DNA from: Quercus robur
Lineage: Eukaryota; Streptophyta; Magnoliopsida; Fagales; Fagaceae
Assembly (NCBI RefSeq): GCF_932294415.1
Contig: NC_065543.1
Span: 42,988,277-43,052,276, forward strand
Length of the DNA stretch: 64,000 nt
Direction of reading: 5' to 3'
Below the pieces are notes generated by a model. That model searched no databases and was not told the origin of the DNA. It was given only the letters and a program-made list of their open reading frames with translations. Made by a program: the position numbers and the translations under genes. Shown here piece by piece: positions 10,616-22,201 of this stretch. The number at the start of each line of letters is the position of its first letter. Position 1 is the stretch's first letter.

Positions 10616-11726
10616 AGACCTATTTTCATATGAAATAAATATTATGCCTCCAAAGGTCTATTGAGACAGGAAAATGCTTCTACTTACAATGCAAGACAAA
10701 ACCTGCATGTTGACTATATACAAAAGCCATGAAACAGAAGGGTTCTTCAAGAAAATTCCATTTACGCAAGACATCATGATTCATAAACTCCTCCAGGTTG
10801 TACAGAGACATATAAGGAGCTTCTATGTAGAAGTGCAACCACAATGTTTGAACTTCGAATTATGTCTTTGTTTAAGTGACCCAATATGTATACGAGATCT
10901 TAACCATAAGTCCTCAACCAAGCATGTTTGTCTCAGTTAACAAACCATTTTACAACAACTTATGAATCATTTCTTAAGAATCAACTTGATTTGCAACTCT
11001 TTTAAGATAATAACTCCTTTACATTCAAACCCCCTACTCACCCTTGATTCACCATAAACCTCTGCAAGAATAGTTGCCATTTTTGAAATGGTGAAAGCCC
11101 ACAGATTTCAGCTATACCAATGTACCAATTTATCAAAAGATGAAAACCCAACCCAAAAAATTTCAAAATTTCATACCTGGTTTGTTGTAGCTTCAAATCA
11201 GAAAAGCCTCGCAACAACCATAAATCAAAATTGCTGGAAACTCGAAAATACTCTTGAAACACATGCAGAAAATCACAAACCCAGCTCAATGCAGAGAAAC
11301 TTCGAAGTTCAAAGGTTTCGTGAGAAATTTCCTGAGGGGAAGAAGTTTTGATTCGTTCTATGTTATAATTTCAAATAAAAATGTGTTTTTCTAATGTTTA
11401 ATGATGAGGTGGGGAATGGAGAGCAAACTGAATGAAGTATGGATAAAGTATTAAGTTTTAAACAAATAGGCTATTATTCCTTTCATAATAGAAAGAAAAA
11501 TCAGCATGAATAGAGGATATTAAAAACTCGCTCCCTCGTCACGCTCATGCTCAATATGCCGGGCTGAAAAAGTGTTCGATTTTCAGCATCTTTCTATCAT
11601 CACAAAAATTAATGAAGAAAATGAACCAAAACAAATATCTTTAACAATTACTATTACTCATTTTGTCCTTATGAACACTTTTTCTTATCCCCGTGAATCG
11701 TACAACACTATGTTATGGCAGAATGA

Positions 11727-11759
<33 letters not shown>

Positions 11760-12595
11760 TTTTTAAATTGCCACCACTTTGAATTTCCACCTCTGACTGA
11801 AAAAGAATATTTCCAGCTTCTCATTTATGACTATGATTATTTTATACTAATCCATGCCACTTATTATATGCAAAAAAGTTAAATTTCTGGTTGTTAGCCT
11901 ACATAATCATTCATAAAAAAAAAAGTTGGTAGCCTACACAATCATTAAAGCACGCATGCGACTTCTGGCTTCCTAAAATTACACAATTGATTCTTGAAAT
12001 TATTAAACTTTAACAGCTAAAAAAAAACCCACAGTAAAGAATGAACAAATTCGATGGCCCCATTTAAATATTGCAGAGAAATGAAGTATCAGATATAAAA
12101 AAATCTAAAAAATTTGGAAGCCCGAGAAAAACTAATCGAACTGACCCTATGACTTTTATTAAATCCCAAACTTTGTTTTTGATAAACTATTAAACCCCAA
12201 ACTAATGCTTCAATAAATGAGAAATTAATAATATTCTTTAATCTCCTCATTTTCTTTTCATTTTCTCCTTCACCCAAACCAAAACAAAGTCAAATACCTT
12301 GTCTAAACCAAACTTAATACTACCTTTTTGGCTTTGATTGTACAACAAAGTTACTTCAACTTCTAATACGCAAATTATCATCTATAAATTGTACATTACT
12401 AGGTACATAGCATGCAGAACCAGCAATAACCTAAGAAACACGGACACAAATACAGTTATGAGTACAAATACAAGTACAACATGATAATACGAACAATTTT
12501 GTAAAAAATTATAACAAGACAAGCTATGTATAACAAAGAGGAAAGTTACACAGTTTGTATGAATTGCTCTCTCGTACGTAAGACTTTAAAATTAC
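10616..12595. other. Unassigned spacer; possible minus-strand 5' exon near 11200-11330
   Basis: No convincing coding region. A GC-richer stretch at about 11200-11330 reads on the minus strand like a 5' exon ending ACAACAAACCAG|GTATGAAA, a good splice donor, but I cannot assign it. An (AT)n run followed by T(14) lies at 11731-11764. The left edge abuts the Tat element. The rest is AT-rich with nothing recognisable; in particular I see no second exon for the hemerythrin gene to the right. Confidence 0.4.
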
Positions 12596-12865
12596 CTCAT
12601 CTTCCGCAGCACTGTGGTACTTACAAACAAGCTTCAGAAACTCAAACCTCCGTCGAAGCTCGACCACGACGTCACACCGGTGTGACGACTCGCTCTCCGA
12701 CTCAGACTCCGCCACCGCCAAGTGGTGGAGCTGGGAAAGTTCTGCACGCAAGGCCTTGTGGAAGCAAACGAAGAAGAGAATGGGCGCGTGGGAGAGAGAG
12801 ACCCCGGCCAAAGACTCTGCCAGGGGGAAAATAGCAGCGTCGTCATCGTCACCGTCACCGGCCAT
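12596..12865 (-). CDS. First exon of a BRUTUS-like (BTSL) hemerythrin/zinc-finger E3 ligase gene, partial
   Basis: Ninety codons from ATG at 12865-12863 (MAGDGDDDDAAIF) to GATGAG|GTAATT, a phase-0 donor at 12595-12594. The protein PILFFVCFHKALRAELSQLHHLAVAE... ending FLKLVCKYHSAAEDE matches the start of the first hemerythrin domain of plant BRUTUS/BTSL proteins, including the iron-ligand H..HxxE pattern. Family members are nuclear E3 ligases that limit iron uptake in response to iron status. The remaining exons (two more hemerythrin domains, CHY/CTCHY and RING fingers) should lie to the left on the minus strand but are not seen before the Tat element at 10615. Either intron 1 is very long and holds that element, or this is a stranded exon. 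An ATG ten codons upstream in the same frame is possible but less family-like. Confidence 0.72.
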
Positions 12866-12916
12866 CGAAGAACAGAGCAGTGGCACAAAAAGCAACCACC
12901 ACCATGAAAGGTGAGA

Positions 12917-12917
12917 G

Positions 12918-12947
<30 letters not shown>
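12917..12947 (-). repeat. (CTT)n microsatellite in the 5' leader of the BTSL-like exon
   Basis: Ten or so GAA/AAG units on the plus strand, 52 bp upstream of the minus-strand ATG, so CTT repeats in the presumed leader. CTT-rich leaders are common in plant genes. Confidence 0.8.
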
Positions 12948-12951
<4 letters not shown>

Positions 12952-13546
12952 GTTTTGCATAGGGAAGGGGTCGAGGGATTTAATTAGCAAGAGAAGTCTA
13001 ATGCTGTTGTCTCTTTGATGGTTTGGTCTCTTTGGAGAGCTCGTTGTTTTTTTTAAGATTAAAAATTTGATTATTATTTTGTTGTATTAGTGTATTTGGC
13101 CGTGTCGAAGTGTGATTGAGACGTTGTACCGAACAGTTAGGGGAGGAGGGTTCGTTGGTTTTTGACAGTTGAGAATCGTGGCGCCAGCGCTGTGGTTCTC
13201 TGCGTGGATGGAACGCGCGCTCCCCCAAGTCCTAAAAGTCCTAACCCAAATTAGTGCACAAAAATTTATGTACGTGGATATGGCAATACGAGGATAGAAT
13301 ACAACTCATAATTCAATACAAATTCTCCATATTACTTTTTGTATATCATTTTATATTTCACAAATTACAAATAAAATAACTGAAATTTAAAATGAAAAAA
13401 AAAATATATACATAGCAAGTTGTAATTGATGGAATATAAAGTGGTACAGAAGATTTGTATTCCTTATAATCCATGTTAATACTACGTATTTACGTTAATT
13501 ATTATTTCACATGTTGAGTTATATATTGATCTACACATGTTAACTT

Positions 13547-13660
13547 TCAAAACATGGTTTTAGTTTTATCTCATACGCACAATGTGTAACTATTACCACT
13601 CTTAATTGTTTTAGTTTTATCTTATACGCATAGTGTGTAACTATCACCACTTTTAATATT
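13547..13660. repeat. Two-copy tandem repeat (~57 bp)
   Basis: ggttttagttttatctcata...gtgtaactattaccactcttaa is followed by a slightly diverged second copy (gttttagttttatcttatac...). AT-rich and non-coding. The rest of 12950-13978 is spacer, including the BTSL upstream region. Confidence 0.7.
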
Positions 13661-13978
13661 ATTTCAGTCATTTTAGGACCACAATTTTTATCACACTATT
13701 TCTTACAAATATCTTATTTGACATATTGTGATTAGATGTTTATACTTTCATATGGATTTACTACTTTTTTTTTTCATTACTCATAATTAGTTGCATAAGA
13801 ATATGATATGGGGAAAATTGTGATAAATTTGTAGTCATAAATTTTTTGATATAATTTTACTTCTTCTATTGTGGGAAATTTTAAGCAAAGGAAGAAATGG
13901 TATTGGTAAAAAGGGTCATAGGTAGATGTTTGTTTTTATGAGTTTACAATTTAATTAATTTATTATACAAAAGTACAG

Positions 13979-14777
13979 TGTGGGGGCCAGTTGGCCAAAA
14001 TGTACTATTAAAACTGTAAGAATTGGGCCTATGGCCCAATCCGAGGATATTAACTAATCCGATGATGATCAAATAAGGTTATTATGGGAATGTTATAAGA
14101 AGAATAAATAAAGATTGTATATGATAGTCTAAAATATGTCCGAGAAGAAAAGTCATCTCGGAAACAGAGATCCGAGGTTAGTAAGAATGCCTTATTATCC
14201 TGGACATCCTTCAAGGTTGCATCACGATTAGAAGTCGGACATTGGATAAGGGAGGAGTAAAGGGAGGCAACAAATATATTCAAAAACTACTACATCCACA
14301 TTAAATGCATCCCAGCTAACTCTTTGGCCGCATTAATGTGAATGTGATACCTGAACAGTGGTTAAGCAGCCTTACAACTACTAGTTAAAGGTTTTGGGAG
14401 GTGTTGGATGGGACAAGAAGGAGTTCCTAGAAACTAACCTACACGTGTATGGTAGGGATGATACCAAAATTATAGTATATAGCATGGAAAGGTGGCCTAA
14501 AGGAGGGAGATCGAGAAGTCAAGAAATCTTTATAACAATCCTTTGAACTATTGTAACATTGATCATCAACTGGATATTATAATATAGCTCATCGGACTGT
14601 GCCTAGAACAAATTTTCTCATTTCACTTGTGTTTGATTCTCTTAAATAAACAACTATTATTGTCTTTTTTGCCAAATAGAACTAGTTCTTTTATCCACGC
14701 TCTATAAATTCATTGTTTGGGCTTATTGGACCAAAACTCAATCCTATATTGGGTCCAATCTAAATTCAGTCCTTACA
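13979..14777 (+). mobile_element. Solo LTR related to the Tat element
   Basis: Begins tgtgggggcc and ends gtccttaca, with flanking tacag (13974-13978) and tatag (14778-14782), a 5-bp target duplication with one change. It shares with the 9887-10615 LTR the order attaaatgc, gccgcattaatgtg (14327-14340), a ttcattg block near the end and a terminal ...gggtcc/ggcct-rich section. No internal sequence lies on either side, so it is a product of LTR-LTR recombination. Confidence 0.85.
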
Positions 14778-16250
14778 TATAGTCACATCTTAAAAAAAAA
14801 ACAATACTTAAAAAGTTATAAAATTAAGCTTAGAAGAAAAAGTTAATGGCAGAAATTCTTGCCAAATTTCCGGTTTCTATCAAAACATCATACACGGTAC
14901 TTTTATATTTGGCATTGATAATATCTTTTTTAAGTCTCACAATTTTGTTCATACAAAGTCATCAATTGTGAGAATTACGCGTCAAAAAAAAAAAAAATTG
15001 TGAGAATTACGCGCCAAATAAGAGTGTGTGTTGGGAAGTCTATGCTCCCATTGTTTAATGTTCCCGCTCTGGAACCCAGTACATTAATCCGATTATCTTA
15101 ATGACTTCGTAGATTTTGCGAATTTCAAATACCATTTTAGTATTTAGTATTTCCCTACTATTATATATTTTACTTTCAAAAAATCAATTGGGTTTGGTTC
15201 AACACTGTTAGATTGGCTCAGTTCATGCCGTCCGTACCTTGTCTCAAGTGCCCACGTGTCCACCACAAGCACCACACGTACCCTCCTCATCTTGGCACGT
15301 GGAGCCACCCCTAGGTGTGACTCAGCTTTTATATATATATATATTTTGGACAAAGTAACTCTAGGACTGGGATACACTCAACCAAGTTTTTCATTTGTTT
15401 ATTTGGCATAACCATGATCTAATAGTTTAGAAGACTATTATACTATCATTGGCATATAAGCGACAAGGTCCATGTTGTTAGATACCAGTTCGAGTTTGAA
15501 GCCTTTGGAAGATTATAGTTTATGATACTACTTTAGGAATTAGGAACTTCTGTGACCCGCGTCTAAGTTAATTAATTATTAGCCAAAAAGATAATTGTTC
15601 AAGTCCTTTTTAATTGATTGTGGATTATAGTTAACTTAATTAGTAAAGTATTTTATGATCGAATCAGATTTTCAAGATTTGATCACTGCCTACACTTGAT
15701 AAAAAACAATTATAAAAAACGCATAAGTTAATACTCCTAAAAATAAGAAGTCATTTTTCATTTTTTTGGGTGGTCTCATTGAAGTCCATTGTAAAGTGTA
15801 AAAAAAATCATTAAGCCATGTGCGGCATTAAACCATTAACCAAGCCCACGGCTTAAGGTTGGGCTTGCACCTAGGTTGAAACTTAATAACTTGGGTCCAA
15901 CATCTTTAAAAAAGGGTGGTAATGGTCCTCATCCCAATTCACGTGATCCAAGCGAAAGAGTATAACAATTAGAATACACGGTTGATTAAATTCAAGTTTA
16001 TTTTACTATAATAAATTATCATTTGTTCTAAAATTTTAATTATTAATAAAATATAAAATTTACAATTCAATCTTTGTAATAAAAACAATTATATGAGGTA
16101 AAAAACTAAATAATTCCCAATTTTGATAGATAAAATTGCCATGAATTTATAACTAATATTGTAAAAGCCAAAAGCTCCTATCATCATATATTTGACAATA
16201 GTGAGTTATTTATGAATAGTTTGAGATTAACTCAGAAATATGCTTGCTTA
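14778..16250. other. AT-rich spacer without recognised genes
   Basis: Holds a small (AT)n run at 15330-15343 and a stretch at 15400-15550 with a faint tRNA-derived look (aagcgacaaggtcc, agttcgagt) that might be an old SINE. Nothing else is supported. Confidence 0.4.
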
Positions 16251-16538
16251 GTTGTGCATTTGGATCCAAGTTTGCGCGTCTGCGTTTTTTTATTTGCACG
16301 TTTTCCTCTTCTTTTTTTTTCCCAGCCGTAGTTGTTGACCATTCTGGATCCAACAGTGCGCATCAGTGGCATTGTTCATGTACTATTTGTGCATTGTTCA
16401 CTACTGTTTGTGCACTGTTCATCAGAAAAAAAAATTAAAAATGGGTCCCACAGTATTATTCACACATTTAAAAATTATTTTGCTACAGTATTTTCAGTTT
16501 TCAGTTTCAACAAAAATAAGTTATATACAAACAGACCC
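16251..16538. mobile_element. PIF/Harbinger-like MITE, copy 1
   Basis: Starts gttgtgcatttggatcc after TTA (16248-16250) and ends ...caaacagaccc before tag. Termini are inverted (GTnnGnnTTTGGAT / GGGTCTGTTTGTAT). The interior shares tgggtcccac, cacatttaaaaattatttt and ttttcagttttcag with the better-preserved copy at 27360-27662. No coding capacity. Confidence 0.7.
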
Positions 16539-16729
16539 TAGATTCATTTGGTTGGCAAATAAGTCAAGTTCAAATTCAAGTTTAGGCTTAACTATTTAAC
16601 AAGCCAAATTAAAAACATGATAATATGTTCATGACCAAGCTTATGAACATGAGACAGATTTAAGTATTTACATAATATTATATATTTATATGTATATTAT
16701 ATTTGTCTAAAAATATACTTATATAGTTT

Positions 16730-17092
16730 TGTTAGGAACCCGGTGATTCCTAATGGGGATGAGTTTATAAGGGAATTGATGGGAATTGTAGGAAAATTGA
16801 CTTAATTTGAGGTAGTCACCATCCATAGAGAGAGAGAGAGAGAGATGCACTAATACATTAAGAGATTAGTTTATTATTCCATTCATATCTAATGTTGAAT
16901 TACAATAATGTATTTATGGGAGACTAGCTCTAATGTCATTGGCCCACATGGCTCAAGATAATTGGCTAGTTAAATCAACATGTGCTCAATGAATTAAGCC
17001 ATGTGTTAAATGAGTTGCATGTGCTAAAATCTTAACCAACTAGCTAACTAACTAACTAAAGGGATTACACTAATTAATTCATATTTCTAACA
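16730..17092 (-). repeat. 3' LTR of the small element (363 bp)
   Basis: Ends tgttag / ctaaca, closely similar to 18214-18639 outside the microsatellite. Contains a (GA)n run at about 16830-16844. Confidence 0.92.
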
Positions 17093-17736
17093 TTTCCCTC
17101 CCCTTGAAAACACCTTGCCCACAAGATGTTGTTGTGAAATGAAACTTTCATAAGGGGAAACCGGCCACTAACCCAATACTCCAAAGCATCTTGAAGATTG
17201 AACACATCAACTACTTCCAAGCACTTTGCCACAAACTTTTCTTTTTGGAACACATTCTGGCAATACCTAAAGTACCAAGTATCATGAGGAATTCTTGGCA
17301 AAAGGCCGCACTCTATATGCAAGGCATGCAAGCATCCATCACAGCACAAAAGATCCCTTACATCAAATGCTACATGATTACGCACATTGGTTGGATCATG
17401 TATTGGAGCAATCTTGAAAGATGGACTAAAGAATTCATCAATATGGAAAGTTGAATTAACATTCATTCCATATATAATCACTGACTCATGCATTGGACCA
17501 ATCATGATGTTGAAAATGTTGCCATCAAAATGCAAAGTTGTAACTAACCCATATTCATTCATTATAAGTCTAATACCACTCTTGGAAAGAATATCAAGAT
17601 ACATTTGATCACACTTGATACAACAAATATGATCCATATCTATTGTGCCTCCATACGCAATAAATTCAAAGGGCTCAAAGTTGTATTGTGCCAATGGATG
17701 CACTACCCCCATACCATGCACGACTGGGCTTTCCAT
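17074..17736 (-). pseudogene. Captured, degraded PHD-finger coding fragment
   Basis: A 220-codon minus-strand frame starting MESPVVHGMG. Residues 129-170 read LLCCDGCLHALHIECGLL...WYFRYCQNVFQKEKFV. This is the second half of a PHD finger (C-x2-C, H140, C143, W154, C159) joined to the NxFQxEKFV tail typical of plant PHD/acyl-transferase-like nuclear proteins (IDM1-like). One zinc ligand is missing: the expected Cys two residues after Trp is Phe. The first half of the finger is not recognisable. The last residues run into the LTR. It is the product of transduplication rather than a working gene; transcription and translation are not excluded. Confidence 0.65.
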
Positions 17737-17772
17737 GGCCGTGTCAGATTGATTTCCCTGTACACAAAGGGA

Positions 17773-18209
17773 CTACACAAGAACAATGTGTTCTTCATCC
17801 ACACCAACAACAACAGGTTCTTGCATTGTAGATTCTTGGATCATCATCACCTTCTTCGTTGGTTCTTTGGACTGAACTTCAAGGGTAGTGTGTACATGGA
17901 TATCATCATCCATTTTGACACAAAAATTAACATCCCGGCTTGCAACAACAACAGTAGATTCTTGGAAATTAATTTGTTTTTCGAGTTCCATTGAATCAAG
18001 AGAATGTAACTCCTCTTCTGTCATATTCTCAAGATCCTCTTGCAATCTTGAGAGATCTTCTTTCATGGCCTTTTTAGATTCAGCCAAGGCCTTGACCATC
18101 TTTGAAATATCCTTGACATCCTTTGAGGCTTTGTTCAACATTTGCTGTATTTCTTTCAAAAGTTTTCTTTGATCACAATTGCTCGTCTCAAGATCGACGG
18201 CTCTGATAC
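17773..18209 (-). pseudogene. Charged coiled-coil reading frame after the primer-binding site
   Basis: Minus-strand frame open through the LTR and the primer-binding site. The internal part is helical and charged (KLLKEIQQMLNKASKDVKDI; KKAMKEDLSRLQEDLENM), then an acidic tail ending EEHIVLV. It occupies the gag position, but no gag domain or zinc knuckle is visible. It could be a gag relic or another captured piece. An ATG at MLNKASKD is the first inside the internal region. Confidence 0.45.
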
Positions 18210-18213
18210 CAAA

Positions 18214-18313
18214 TATTAGGAACTCGGTAGTTCCTAATAGGGATGAATAAGAATTATAGGGGAATTGATGAGAATTGTAGGAAAATTGATTTAATTCGAG
18301 GGAGTCACCCTCC

Positions 18314-18376
<63 letters not shown>

Positions 18377-18639
18377 CTAAGAAATTGGTTTATTCTTCCA
18401 TTTATATCTAATGTTGAATTACAATTATGTATTTATAGGAGACTAGCTCTAATGTCATTGGTCCACATGGCTCAAGATAATTGGCTAGTTAATTCAACAT
18501 GTGCTCTATGAATTAAGTTATGTGTTAAATGAGCTACATGTGCTCAAATCCTAACTAACTCATCCTAATCTCAACCAACTAGCTAACTAGCTAACTACCT
18601 AACTAATGGGATTACAACAATTATTTCATATTCATAACA
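18214..18639 (-). repeat. 5' LTR of the small element (426 bp)
   Basis: Starts tattag (TGTTAG with one change) and ends cataaca. Contains a (TA)n-(GA)n compound microsatellite at about 18313-18371, which is short in the other LTR. Confidence 0.9.
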
Positions 18640-20413
18640 AGTTTTGATATTGAATTGTATAAATTTATAAATAAGTTCATATGTTATCAAATTGATTATT
18701 ATTTGTAATTTATTGATAATATAAACAATTTATTCATAGTAAAAAAATTATATGATCTTTACCAATAAAAGATTGGTGAATATAATTGTTATAAACTTAA
18801 AATCGAAAATTATTCTATCTAATTAACTTAGATAACAGAACTTCAAACTATAATTTAGTTATTAATTATTAATATAGATTTGTGAAAGGATAACAAATTT
18901 TAGTTATAGTTGTACTACATATGGGGAAAAAAAAGGTAATTAAGTAGCTCATGGCTCAAACTTGTTTGATAAGAAAATGAATTAAGCTTGACATGTAATC
19001 TTGTTTAGTGATGATCTCAAGTTTAAATTGTGTACAAAATAAAACTAAATGAAAAACCATGAACACTTCAATACACGACTTTTCTCATTTACAACCTTAT
19101 TTGACTATACAAAGGAGTCTTTTGCAAATCACAAAATTATTTTAGTTTGGCTTTAAATCAATCATAAGATAAGAGCGAGCTACTTTAACTTTGAATTAGT
19201 TTTGATTTCTACAAAGTTTGTTAAAATCATTCATGATTAATTTTTTTTGGGGGAAAAATTTAATACTGATTTTGGATGTTGAAATGAACATTATTTGAAA
19301 AAATTTGAAAAATACAAAAGATTAAAGCTTGTTACATTATTAATAGTTGACGTAATTTTGTGGATTGTCAAACACTCTTAAACCTATTAAGAATGACGTC
19401 CCTAATATGAGGTATGAACATGATTCATAGATATAGAAATCTCATTAAAGAAGATAAAAATAGAGGCACTCATATTTTATGCGTGATGAAATTTCTTAGA
19501 GAAACAGTAAGTTTGGTTATAATTAGCTGGCAAGAATCACATAATATCCATTTTACAATAAAAATGCATTAGTAATTTAGGTGTGATTAGTCAGGGCCAC
19601 CGTGATTATAAGTATTCTATTAGACCACAAGCATAGTATTAGGATTAAAATAATCACGTCTCACATCACAATTAAGTATCATCTACATCAACACATCACA
19701 AGTATCATGACTTATTAACTCGTATCAGGCCCACCGTGGTGTATTCTATTAGATAATCATAATAAGTATAGTATTAGGATTAAAATAATCACATTTCACA
19801 TCACAAGTATCGTGACAATCTCTTTGTTAAAACCATGAATCATGATGCTTTTAACTATTGTTTCTAAAATAAATATATATAAAATTTTTTAACTACTCTC
19901 TCTCTCTCTCTCTCTCTCTAAAACTTCGAAACAAGAAATACAGGTAAGTTTCCTACTTTCTCTCTATACAATGGTTTTATGATTGGCTTATTGTAAATAT
20001 ATTTGATGAAGTCTGATATAATATTGATTAAGGAATATAGGGTTTACTATTTATATATTTTTAAATACATTTAGTAAGAGCATATTTTCCTAGGGATTAG
20101 ATTATAGTTACAATAGAGTTTTAATCTATAGCGTTCGCTTCATGATGACGTCTCTTTATTATTAAGTTAAGATATCAATTAGTTTTTTGTGTAAACATGG
20201 TTTGAATTCTAAATATCTTATTTAACAATAAAAAAACTTTAGTAGCTGAGTTAATTGAAACCTACTTGATTATATTAGAGTTATTGCAATAATATAAATT
20301 ATTTCTTGATATTTATGAAAAAATGGGAAGTTCAGCGTGTTTGAGGTTCAATTATGATTAAATTCTCTTAAGGGAGAACATGCGGTTATGATTAAGCTCC
20401 ATTTGGTTCCTTA
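18640..20413. other. AT-rich spacer with a direct repeat near 19580-19830
   Basis: No gene seen. A diverged direct repeat (ggcccaccgtg..., gtattctattaga, agtattaggattaaaataatcac, acatcacaagtatc) occurs at about 19590-19700 and 19725-19820. A (TC)n run lies at 19895-19918. Confidence 0.5.
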
Positions 20414-21314
20414 AGAGCACTCACATAAGTGAGTGCAAAATGGAAAAAGTGCAAAAATTTACACAATATAGCCTATAGCTCACACACATCAGACAATGTA
20501 TTATTGTGTAAATATCTAAACTTGCTACAATAATCGTGCATATTTACATGGTTATTGTAATTTTGCAAATCATTATTTTATTATATTTTAATTTATTTTC
20601 TCACAGTTAGGCCCTTTCTCACTTCTTCTATCCTTTTCTTCTCCATCTCACACTCTCTTTCTCTTTGTTTGCACAGTCAATCAACCATTTGCCCACCACC
20701 ACTCAACCAACCACCACCCAACCACTGCAACCCACTACCACCATTGTACAACACATAAAAATATAACCACCAATTCAATAGAAAATCAAAGCCAAAATCA
20801 ACTAAAAATCAAACCCAAAACCAACAAAAAATCAAACCAAAAATCAATGGAAATAAAAATTGAAATTAATGGAAAATCATCCCCAACATATCAAACAGAA
20901 AACCCAAATAAACCATCAACTTAAACCCAAATCATCACAGTCCTGTGTATGCTATCATTGACAAATAAGGACTAGCCTCCATAGCCAGCACCATGAGAGA
21001 AATCTAGGAGAGAGATGAGGGGTCTAAGACAAGCGGCTAAGAAGATTGTGATGATAGAGAGGCGGAGAGTTTGAGAGAAGGGTTTTACCGTTTGGGATGA
21101 GAGAGTGAGAGAAGAAATGTGAGTTTGAGAGATATTTTAATAAAATAATAATACAAAAATATTTTTAAAAAATATTATTTAAATAAAAGAGGGTATATTA
21201 TAGATAATCTGATGTAGATGTTTTGTAAAAATGACTATGTAAAAAAAAAAAAAAAAAGTAGGTTGTTATGCTAAAATAGAAGAAAAATTTTAAACGGACT
21301 GGTGCGATTGCTCT
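20414..21314. mobile_element. Non-autonomous DNA element with AGAGCA termini, copy 1
   Basis: Begins agagcactcacataagtgagtgc and ends ...gcgattgctct. The first ~150 bp match, in reverse, the right end of the element at 46226-47373: tgcaaaatggaaaaagtg, then ttacacaat, then the cgtgcata block. The middle is C/A-rich filler with a (CTCTTT) run near 20640. No transposase. The target duplication is unclear. Confidence 0.6.
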
Positions 21315-21435
21315 AATGAGTAAGAAGCTAGCTAGTATGTTCATGTTCCGGTATAATTTGTCACAGTTGTTGGTCACCTCGACCTTATCATTTTTCTCTC
21401 AAGGGGAAAAAATACTCATCACTTTTTAAGGTCAG

Positions 21436-21913
21436 TGTGAAGACTATGACCTAAAATAATGTATTGGGACTTGGGTTTTGTCTGAGGACACTAACAAGTC
21501 CGAGGAGAGAAACACGACTTAGATTATCTACGTTACAAGTTTCATTAGTGGGAGACAAAGAGAAGAAGGTTCGAGGAGGAACTCCTCCTCGGACACGACA
21601 GACCCAGGCCAAGTGTATACTCAAGCAGTTGAAGTACGTCCCTTGAACACGTGAAAGGGAAGAAAACTCAAAATATCTAAGGAAAAGCTGCCATCATCAC
21701 ATTAAATGCACTGCAGCTACTTTTCTGGCCGCATTAATGTGGAGAAGACCCCTGAACAGTGTTGCCTTGGCTACCGCAACTCATAGAAGACTGAAAGGGG
21801 TGTCTGATGGGATGAGTGCTCAAGTGGAGGTCTAGGTGATCAATAAGTGTAAGGTCCAGATGATCAGGAAGAGTCTATATAATGTGGAAAAATCCCCATG
21901 AAGAGGGGAGAGC

Positions 21914-21945
<32 letters not shown>

Positions 21946-22201
21946 GAATACTGTAGCATGTAAAAGAACCCTAATGTGGTGATCTGTATTTCTAAGTAAA
22001 ACTCTAGTCTCCTCGGACGGAAGGTCCTTTGATCATAATAGCTTTTATTCTTGTCTGATTGTTTCTTAACCCCATGCAAGCCGTTGCTCAACTCATCTAA
22101 ACCTAGTTCTTTGACCCATACTCTACAAAATTCATTGTAATGGGCCTTTTGGACTAGGATTTCATACAGTTGGGGCTTGGGCTCCAAACTTTGTCCCTAC
22201 A
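21436..22201 (+). mobile_element. Second solo LTR related to the Tat element
   Basis: Starts tgtgaagac after gtcag (21431-21435) and ends ttgtccctaca before gtcaa (22202-22206), so the 5-bp duplication has one change. It contains attaaatgc, ggccgcattaatgtgg (21728-21742), tctatataatgtgg (a likely TATA box) and the near-terminal gggccttttggac block, all shared with 9887-10615. An A(28) run at about 21914-21941 has expanded inside it. Confidence 0.85.

Larger units (their letters stand above)
16730..18639 (-). mobile_element. Small non-autonomous LTR retrotransposon carrying a host PHD-finger fragment
   Basis: Complete structure: left LTR 16730-17092 (tgttag...ctaaca), right LTR 18214-18639, and perfect 5-bp target duplication agttt at 16725-16729 and 18640-18644. 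Read on the minus strand, a primer-binding site TGGTATCAGAGC (initiator tRNA-Met) follows the right LTR and a clear polypurine tract AAGGGGAGGGAAA precedes the left one. So the element runs right to left and is 1910 bp long. It has no protease, RT or integrase and must be mobilised in trans. The internal 1121 bp hold two minus-strand open frames, described separately. The right LTR is longer because of expanded TA and GA runs. Confidence 0.93.

Noticed and set aside
10674..10940. 88-codon plus-strand frame next to the Tat element
   Set aside because: No family resemblance and AT-rich; probably chance or intronic.
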